Part shown: one piece after another, positions 59,133-64,000 of the stretch
Layout of the letters: the number at the start of each line of letters is the position of its first letter
Numbering within the stretch: position 1 is the stretch's first letter
DNA from: Microbispora hainanensis
GTDB lineage: Bacteria; Actinomycetota; Actinomycetes; Streptosporangiales; Streptosporangiaceae
Assembly (NCBI RefSeq): GCF_036186745.1
Contig: NZ_CP108086.1
Location: 8,370,001 to 8,434,000 of the forward strand
Direction of reading: 5' to 3'
DNA: 64,000 bases
Notes under the pieces: model-generated
The model's input: only the letters and a program-made list of their open reading frames with translations
The model's database searches: none
Told to the model about the DNA's origin: nothing
Program-made: the position numbers and the translations under genes

Positions 59133-59984
59133 TCAAGATGCTCGGGGGTCCAAGTCGGTGGTCGTCGCCGTCCAGGCGTCGGTGACGGCGTCCGAGACGC
59201 GCGCCTCAACAGTAATGCCCCTGGCCGCCAACGCTGACGTCAGCCGCCGGGCGGCGTCGGCCAGCCACGGCCATTCGGTGGCCCAGTGGGAGGCGTCGAC
59301 CAGCGCGGGCCCGTCCGCCTCCATGTGCTCGCTCGCCGGGTGGTGCCGCAGATCGGCCGTGAGGAAGACGTCCACGCCCGCGGCCCTGGCCGTGCCCAGC
59401 AGGGAGTCGCCCGCGCCGCCGCAGACGGCGACGGTCCGCACCGGCCTGCCGGGATCTCCCGCGACCCGCAGCGGCCCCGCCGTACGGGGCAGGCCCGAGG
59501 CGGCCAGCGCCGCGAACTCCCCCAGCGGCATCGGAGCGGGCAGGTCGCCGATCCGGCCGAGCCCGCGCCGCGGGTCGTCGGCGGAGGGCTGGAGGGGCCG
59601 CAGATCCCCGGTCAGGCCGATGGCCCGCGCGAGCGCGTCGGAGACCCCGGGATCGGCGACGTCGGCGTTGGTGTGCGCGGCGTAGAGCGCGGCGCCGCCG
59701 CGGATGAGCCGGTGCACGACCCGGCCCTTGAAGGTGGTGGCGGCGACGCTCGTGGTGCCGCGCAGATAGAGCGGGTGGTGGGTCACGACGAGGTCGGCCC
59801 CCCAGCCGAGGGCCTCGTCCACGACCACGGCGACCGGGTCGACCGCGAACAGGACCTTCCGTACGGCCTGCTCCGGGTCGCCGCAGACGAGGCCCACCGC
59901 GTCCCAGGACTCGGCCCACGAGGGGTCGTACAGCGCCTCCAGGCACTCGACCACCTCGGCGAGGGTGCAGGAGATCGATTCCAC
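59133..59984 (-). CDS. Nif3-like dinuclear metal center hexameric protein
   Basis: 283 aa. Conserved metal-site blocks: YDPSWAESWDAVGLVCGDP near the N-terminus, LVVTHHPLYLRG (His pair), ALYAAHTNADVADPGVSDAL (quoted in part: AAHTNADVADPGVS), and C-terminal DVFLTADLRHHPASEHMEAD with ALVDASHWATE (His and Glu). The family (YbgI/DUF34) forms toroidal hexamers; a GTP cyclohydrolase-like or metal-chaperone role is debated. Start GTG at 59984. First gene of the minus-strand operon with the zinc-ribbon and RNase H proteins. Confidence 0.92.
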   Translation of the reverse strand: MESISCTLAEVVECLEALYDPSWAESWDAVGLVCGDPEQAVRKVLFAVDPVAVVVDEALGWGADLVVTHHPLYLRGTTSVAATTFKGRVVHRLIRGGAALYAAHTNADVADPGVSDALARAIGLTGDLRPLQPSADDPRRGLGRIGDLPAPMPLGEFAALAASGLPRTAGPLRVAGDPGRPVRTVAVCGGAGDSLLGTARAAGVDVFLTADLRHHPASEHMEADGPALVDASHWATEWPWLADAARRLTSALAARGITVEARVSDAVTDAWTATTTDLDPRAS

Positions 59985-60067
59985 CCGCGCACACTACAGC
60001 CTGCTGGCGGAACGATCCGGAAAGAGTAACGTCCCCATTGACCCCGCCGTCAGGAAGGATTCCCCGC

Positions 60068-61210
60068 GTGCCCGTCGACACCGTGCCCGTTGATCAGCAG
60101 AGCCTGCACGTCAGGTCCGTGGTGGCCGAGACCCACAACGACCTGCTCATGGCCGTCTCGGCCCGGCCGCCCGCGATGTGGGCCTCGTTCTTCCGCGAGC
60201 GGTGGCTCCCGCAGCTCGTCGATGGCGGCGTCGACGTGCAGGTGCTGCCCGTGTTCGTGGAGAGCCAGTTCCGCCCGGAGGGCGCGCTGCGCCAGACCCT
60301 GCGGATGATCGAGTGCGCCCACGTGCTGGCCGAGGGCAGCCCCGACGCGGTCGCGCTGTGCCACGACGGGCAGCAGATCGACGAGGCCCTCGCCCTCGGC
60401 AGGATCGCCCTCGTGCTCGCGCTGGAGAGCATGCCGGGGATCGACGAGAGCGTCGAGCTGATCCCGACCCTGCACCGCCTCGGAGTCCGGGTCGCCTCGA
60501 TCGCCCACTGGGGCCGTACGGCTCTCGCCGACGGCAGCGGCCAGGACGGCACCGGCTCCAGGCTCACCAGCCACGGCGTCGAGGCGCTGCGCGAGATGGA
60601 GCGGCTCGGCATGCTCTTCGACATCTCGCACCTGGGCGCCACGGGCGTCGCGCACGTGCTGGAGATCGCGACCCGGCCCGTCATCGCGACCCACTCCTCC
60701 GCCCGCGCCCTGCGCGACCATCACAGGAACCTCACGGACGAGCAGCTCAGGGGCGTCGCCGCGGGCGGCGGCGTCGTGTGCGTGAACTTCCTCGCCGCCT
60801 TCCTCACCGAGGACGCCCGCTCGGCCACGATCGACCATCTCGTGGACCACATCGAGCACATCGCGGGCGTCGCCGGCATCGACCACGTGGGCCTCGGCCC
60901 CGACTTCATGCGCGAGGTGAACGAGGACCTCACCCCGCCGTGCTGCGAGGGCTTCAGCTATTCCGGGATCGACTCCAACGCCGCCGTCCCCGGGCTGGAG
61001 GGCCCGCGCGGCCTGCCGCTGGTGACCGACGCGCTGGTCAAGCGGGGATTCTCCGAGGAGGAGATCCAGAAGATCCTGGGCGCCAACGTGATGCGCCTGT
61101 TCCGCGCCGAGCTGGGCCGCCCCGCCCATGACAGGCCCGCTCACGGGCTCGCCCAGGACGGGCCGGTCGAGGGCCGGGAACGACCCGAACCGGAACGGCC
61201 GCGACCGTGA
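60068..61210 (+). CDS. Membrane dipeptidase (peptidase M19 family)
   Basis: 380 aa from the GTG at 60068 with AGGAAGGA eight bases upstream. Zinc ligands of renal-dipeptidase-like enzymes: HND in VVAETHNDLLM, Glu in LVLALESMPGI, and His in VIATHSSARALRDHHRNL (quoted in part: ATHSSARALRDHHRNL), plus Asp in GLGPDFMREV. They hydrolyse dipeptides or related amide bonds. The TGA overlaps the next gene by 4 bp (GTGA). First of three tightly coupled genes. Confidence 0.92.
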   Translation: MPVDTVPVDQQSLHVRSVVAETHNDLLMAVSARPPAMWASFFRERWLPQLVDGGVDVQVLPVFVESQFRPEGALRQTLRMIECAHVLAEGSPDAVALCHDGQQIDEALALGRIALVLALESMPGIDESVELIPTLHRLGVRVASIAHWGRTALADGSGQDGTGSRLTSHGVEALREMERLGMLFDISHLGATGVAHVLEIATRPVIATHSSARALRDHHRNLTDEQLRGVAAGGGVVCVNFLAAFLTEDARSATIDHLVDHIEHIAGVAGIDHVGLGPDFMREVNEDLTPPCCEGFSYSGIDSNAAVPGLEGPRGLPLVTDALVKRGFSEEEIQKILGANVMRLFRAELGRPAHDRPAHGLAQDGPVEGRERPEPERPRP

Positions 61211-62394
61211 ACCTGGAGGCCATGCTGGCCGACCTTGAGGAGCTGGTGCTCTGCGAGTCCTACTCCACCGACCACGAGGCGGTGGCGCGCAGCGCCCGCG
61301 TCGTGGGGGCGTTGGGCCGCAGGCTGCTGGGGGCCGAGCCGGAGACCCTCGTCATCGACGGGGTCACCCATCTGCGCTGGTCGTTCGGCCGGCCGCGGGT
61401 CCTGCTGCTCGGCCACCACGACACGGTCTGGCCGATCGGCACGCTGCGCGAGCACCCCTGGTCGGTGCGGGACGGGGTGGCGCGGGGGCCGGGCGTGTTC
61501 GACATGAAGGCCGGTCTCGTGCAGCTCTTCCACGCGGTCGCCTCGCTGCCGTCCCCCGACGGGCTGACCGTGCTCGTCGTCGGCGACGAGGAGCTCGGCT
61601 CGCCGACCTCCCGCCCGCTGATCGAGTCGATCGCGTCGCGGTGCGCCGCCGCGTTCGTGCTGGAGGCCAGCGCGGACGGCGGCGCGCTGAAGACGGCGCG
61701 CAAGGGCATCTCGCGCTACGAGCTGACCGTGCACGGCCGGGCCGCGCACGCCGGTCTCGAACCCGAGCTGGGGGCCAACGCCGGCGTCGAGCTGGCCCAC
61801 CAGGTGCTGGCCATCGCGGGCATCGCCGCCCAGGTCGACTCGTCGTCCAGGGCGGGGGCGACGTCGGTGACCCCCACCATGCTGACGGCGGGGACGAGCA
61901 CCAACACGGTGCCGGCCCGGGGCCGGGTGGCGGTCGACGTCCGCGTGCCGGACCGCGCGGCGCAGCGCCGGGTGGACGAGCTGATGCGCGCGCTGACCCC
62001 GCGCACCCCGGGCGTCCGGCTGGAGCTGCGCGGCGGGCCGAACCGCCCGCCCCTCGACCCCGCCGCCTCCGCCGGGCTCTTCGAGGTCGCCGTACGGCTC
62101 GCCGCCGAGCTGGGCATGGCGCCGCTGCGCGGGGCGTCGGTCGGCGGCGGCTCGGACGGCAACTTCACCGCCGGGGTGGGCTGCCCGACACTCGACGGCC
62201 TCGGCGCGGTGGGAGGCGGCGCGCACGCCGCGAACGAGCACGTGCTGGTCGCCGAGATGCCGGCCCGCGCCCGCCTGGTCGCGGCGCTGGCCGAGTATGT
62301 GCTGTCGGGCGGGCCCGTCAACGGCAGGCCCGTCAACGGCGGCATCGACACCGCGCCGCAGGACCTGAGACCGGCCGCCGGGGAGACCACGTGA
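61207..62394 (+). CDS. M20 family metallopeptidase (carboxypeptidase G2-like)
   Basis: 395 aa. Zinc site: His and Asp in LGHHDTVWPIG, bridging Asp in GVFDMKAGLVQL, Glu pair in GDEELGSP, and His in GGGAHAANEHV. Dimerisation domain at about 170-280 (TVHGRAAHAGLEPE with the conserved His). It should release C-terminal or N-acyl amino acids. GTG start in a 4-bp overlap with the M19 stop; its own stop overlaps the next gene in the same way. Confidence 0.92.
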   Translation: MNLEAMLADLEELVLCESYSTDHEAVARSARVVGALGRRLLGAEPETLVIDGVTHLRWSFGRPRVLLLGHHDTVWPIGTLREHPWSVRDGVARGPGVFDMKAGLVQLFHAVASLPSPDGLTVLVVGDEELGSPTSRPLIESIASRCAAAFVLEASADGGALKTARKGISRYELTVHGRAAHAGLEPELGANAGVELAHQVLAIAGIAAQVDSSSRAGATSVTPTMLTAGTSTNTVPARGRVAVDVRVPDRAAQRRVDELMRALTPRTPGVRLELRGGPNRPPLDPAASAGLFEVAVRLAAELGMAPLRGASVGGGSDGNFTAGVGCPTLDGLGAVGGGAHAANEHVLVAEMPARARLVAALAEYVLSGGPVNGRPVNGGIDTAPQDLRPAAGETT

Positions 62395-63248
62395 ACCCGT
62401 GCGACCCCGTCGCCGCGCGGGACCCCGTCGCCGCGTGGGGCCAGGCGGCCCGAGCGGCCGGGCGGCACGGTCTGCGGGTCGCCGAGCTGCGCACGATCGC
62501 CGAGTTCGAGCGGGTGGTGCGGCTGTTCGACGACATCTGGCGTCCGGAGCCGTGGAACCCGCCGATCACGGTGGAGCTGATGCGGGCGCTGTCGCACGCG
62601 GGCGGATACGTCGCCGGGGCGTTCGACGGCGGGGACCTCGTCGGGGCCGCCGTCGCCTTCCTCGCCGCTCCGGCGGGCCAGGCGCTGCACTCGCACGTGA
62701 CGGGCGCCGTACGGCCCGGCGCCGGCTTCGCGCTCAAGCTGCACCAGCGGGCCTGGGCTGTGGAGCGCGGGCTGAGCCGGATCACCTGGACCTTCGATCC
62801 CCTCGTGCGCCGCAACGCCCACTTCAACCTGGCCAAGCTGGCCGCCCTGCCGGAGGAGTACCTGCCCGACTTCTACGGCCCGATGGGCGACGCGCTGAAC
62901 GCCGGCGACGAGTCCGACCGGGTCCTCATGGCGTGGCGGCTGGGCGATCCACAGGTGGCGCGAGCATGCGACGGCCTGCCGTTCCGGCCCGCTGCCGCGG
63001 ACGGCGCGGTGGCCGTGCTCACCGAGCGGGACGGGCGGCCGGTGACCCTGCCCGCGGACGGCCCGGCCGTGCTCGTCGCCGCACCCGCCGACGTGGAGAC
63101 CCTGCGCCGCACCGCCCCGGAGACGGCCAAGGCCTGGCGGCACGCCGTACGCGAGGTGCTGGGCGGGCTGATGGCGCGGGGCCGCGCGGTGACGGGCTTC
63201 GCCGACGGCTGCTACGTCGTCGAGCGGCGCTCCCCCGCCGCAGAGTGA
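62391..63248 (+). CDS. GNAT-like acetyltransferase (COG3375 type)
   Basis: 285 aa. Starts GTG in a 4-bp overlap with the M20 stop. The pattern fits the COG3375 GNAT-superfamily group: VAELRTIAEFERVVRLFDDI, WRPEPWNPPI, then KLHQRAWAVERGLSRITWTF and the characteristic DPLVRRNAHFNLAKLAAL, and a late YGPMGDALNAGDESDRVL. The reaction is unknown. Coupling with two peptidases suggests modification of an amino acid or peptide substrate of the pathway. Confidence 0.82.
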   Translation: MNPCDPVAARDPVAAWGQAARAAGRHGLRVAELRTIAEFERVVRLFDDIWRPEPWNPPITVELMRALSHAGGYVAGAFDGGDLVGAAVAFLAAPAGQALHSHVTGAVRPGAGFALKLHQRAWAVERGLSRITWTFDPLVRRNAHFNLAKLAALPEEYLPDFYGPMGDALNAGDESDRVLMAWRLGDPQVARACDGLPFRPAAADGAVAVLTERDGRPVTLPADGPAVLVAAPADVETLRRTAPETAKAWRHAVREVLGGLMARGRAVTGFADGCYVVERRSPAAE

Positions 63249-63453
63249 GACGGGCAGGATGAGATCGCGGTGAGACGGGTGACGCCGGCGGGGCGCTGCT
63301 GAGGGGCCGGACTGGGTAGGGATCGGATCGGACGGCGGCGTCCCGGTCACGGCGGCGATCACCGGCGGAGGTAACGTGCCAGGTGAGCCGGGTAGTGACG
63401 CCGGGCGGCGGCCACGTGGCCTTATTGATCATCTGATTACCGGGGGGAATCAG

Positions 63454-64000
63454 ATGAGCAGGTGGCGGGGATCCTCGGTGCGGATTCGCTTGACGGTGCT
63501 GGCGAGCGCGGTGATGGCGCTGCTGTGCGCCGTCGCCGTGCTGCTGGTCCTCGGCGTGCTGCACGGCACCGCCGAGCGCTACAAGATCGACGAGATCTCC
63601 GCCAACGCCGTACGCCTCGCCTACCAGGCGAAACGCGACCGGCTGCCTCCGGTGCTGCTCGACCCGGGCGTGGCCGGCGTGCAGGTGATCGACAACTCCG
63701 GCAAGATCGTCTCGGGCAGCGACACCCTGGTCGGCCGCCCGCGCATGGCCGCGTTCCGGCCGGAGCTGACGACACCGGAGACGAGCAAGGTGATGTGCGA
63801 CTCCCCGGCGTTCCCGGACCGGTGCATGATCATCGTCGCGTTCCGCTTCCACAACGACGGCGGCCTGTGGACGATCTACGCAGCCGACGACACCGTGCCG
63901 TGGTACGTCAACGGCCCGCTGCTGGCTGCGCTGCTCGGCGGTTCGCTCCTGCTGATCATGCTCACCGCGCTCGGCACCTACCAGACCGTGCGCAAGGCGC
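63454..64000 (+). CDS. Membrane sensor histidine kinase, N-terminal part (cut by window edge)
   Basis: 182 codons remain open to the window end. GGGGGGA precedes the ATG at 63454 by seven bases. TM1 (about 10-34, LTVLASAVMALLCAVAVLL) is followed by an extracellular domain of about 115 residues with the PAS/Cache-like run VQVIDNSGKIVSGS, a cysteine pair (VMCDSPAFPDRCMI), and TM2 (about 154-174, LLAALLGGSLLLIMLTALG). The kinase core would lie beyond the window. Identification rests on topology alone, so a different sensor output is possible. Confidence 0.65.
   Translation, partial: MSRWRGSSVRIRLTVLASAVMALLCAVAVLLVLGVLHGTAERYKIDEISANAVRLAYQAKRDRLPPVLLDPGVAGVQVIDNSGKIVSGSDTLVGRPRMAAFRPELTTPETSKVMCDSPAFPDRCMIIVAFRFHNDGGLWTIYAADDTVPWYVNGPLLAALLGGSLLLIMLTALGTYQTVRKA

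Noticed and set aside
1-64000. tRNA or rRNA genes
   Set aside because: No cloverleaf with the T-loop GGTTCGAATCC-type core or rRNA signature was noticed on either strand; rnpB is the only structured RNA recognised.

Overview
The window is 64 kb of very GC-rich (roughly 70-75%) actinomycete chromosome. The gene set points to the Streptosporangiales or a close relative (Nonomuraea, Microbispora, Sphaerisporangium or Streptosporangium type): a SepH septation protein, a CutRS two-component system, paired DUF3710/DUF3159/DUF4193 proteins, an actinobacterial coproporphyrin ferrochelatase, a DrrA-type ABC ATPase, many GTG starts and many 4-bp GTGA/ATGA overlaps. This is inference from gene content; no 16S gene is present.

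Region 1 (1-25,015) is conserved core. It runs: two TrkA potassium-uptake regulators, then on the minus strand dut, DUF3710, an OB-fold protein and DUF3159; an AI-2E-type permease, valyl-tRNA synthetase, a DUF4235 protein, trehalose-6-phosphate synthase, a helical protein with DUF4193, cutR/cutS, a 54-aa small-protein gene with its own strong terminator, an inositol monophosphatase family enzyme, an S9 peptidase, hemH, a lytic transglycosylase, an MFS exporter, an aldonolactone oxidase and sepH. Several of these sit in the same order around the dut-cutRS-hemH-sepH part of Streptomyces chromosomes (from memory).

Region 2 (25,016-31,300) is decayed accessory DNA. Just after sepH lies a 32-bp minisatellite (eight full copies, starting at the sepH stop codon). 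It is followed by a multicopper-oxidase remnant, a small orphan CRISPR array of type I-E style (four repeats, three 32-bp spacers, no cas genes), a membrane-spanning HTH/ricin-like protein, and a wrecked drrA-drrB/SARP locus. In that locus drrA has lost an internal segment, and drrB and the convergent SARP regulator have both lost their 3' ends at one shared junction.

Region 3 (31,366-49,430) mixes core and accessory genes: a PEBP lipoprotein, a 657-aa membrane-anchored low-complexity protein, a SulP-carbonic anhydrase fusion, an epimerase family protein, a membrane-tethered MazF-like protein, a TetR regulator divergent from an orphan ATP synthase subunit a, a YiaA/B protein, a headless histidine kinase, a stand-alone TOPRIM protein, an MMPL transporter with a NarL-type two-component system, a two-domain VOC protein and a DinB protein. 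The MMPL/two-component cassette is flanked by diverged copies of one VOC/TOPRIM gene boundary.

Region 4 (50,260-55,013) is an insertion-sequence island abutting rnpB. It is bounded by inverted 156-bp copies of one IS3-type end. It holds an IS982-type fragment, an intact IS1634-type element with a 5-bp target duplication, two small membrane genes with promoters nearly touching their ATGs, and a 3'-truncated IS3 transposase pair.

Region 5 (55,055-64,000) is rnpB (minus strand), an erythromycin-esterase family enzyme with a palindromic operator-like site, and the core operon nif3-like / zinc-ribbon protein / RNase HI-phosphatase fusion. A tightly coupled plus-strand operon of M19 dipeptidase, M20 peptidase and GNAT-like protein follows, and then the start of a membrane sensor kinase cut by the window edge. 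No tRNA or rRNA genes were seen.
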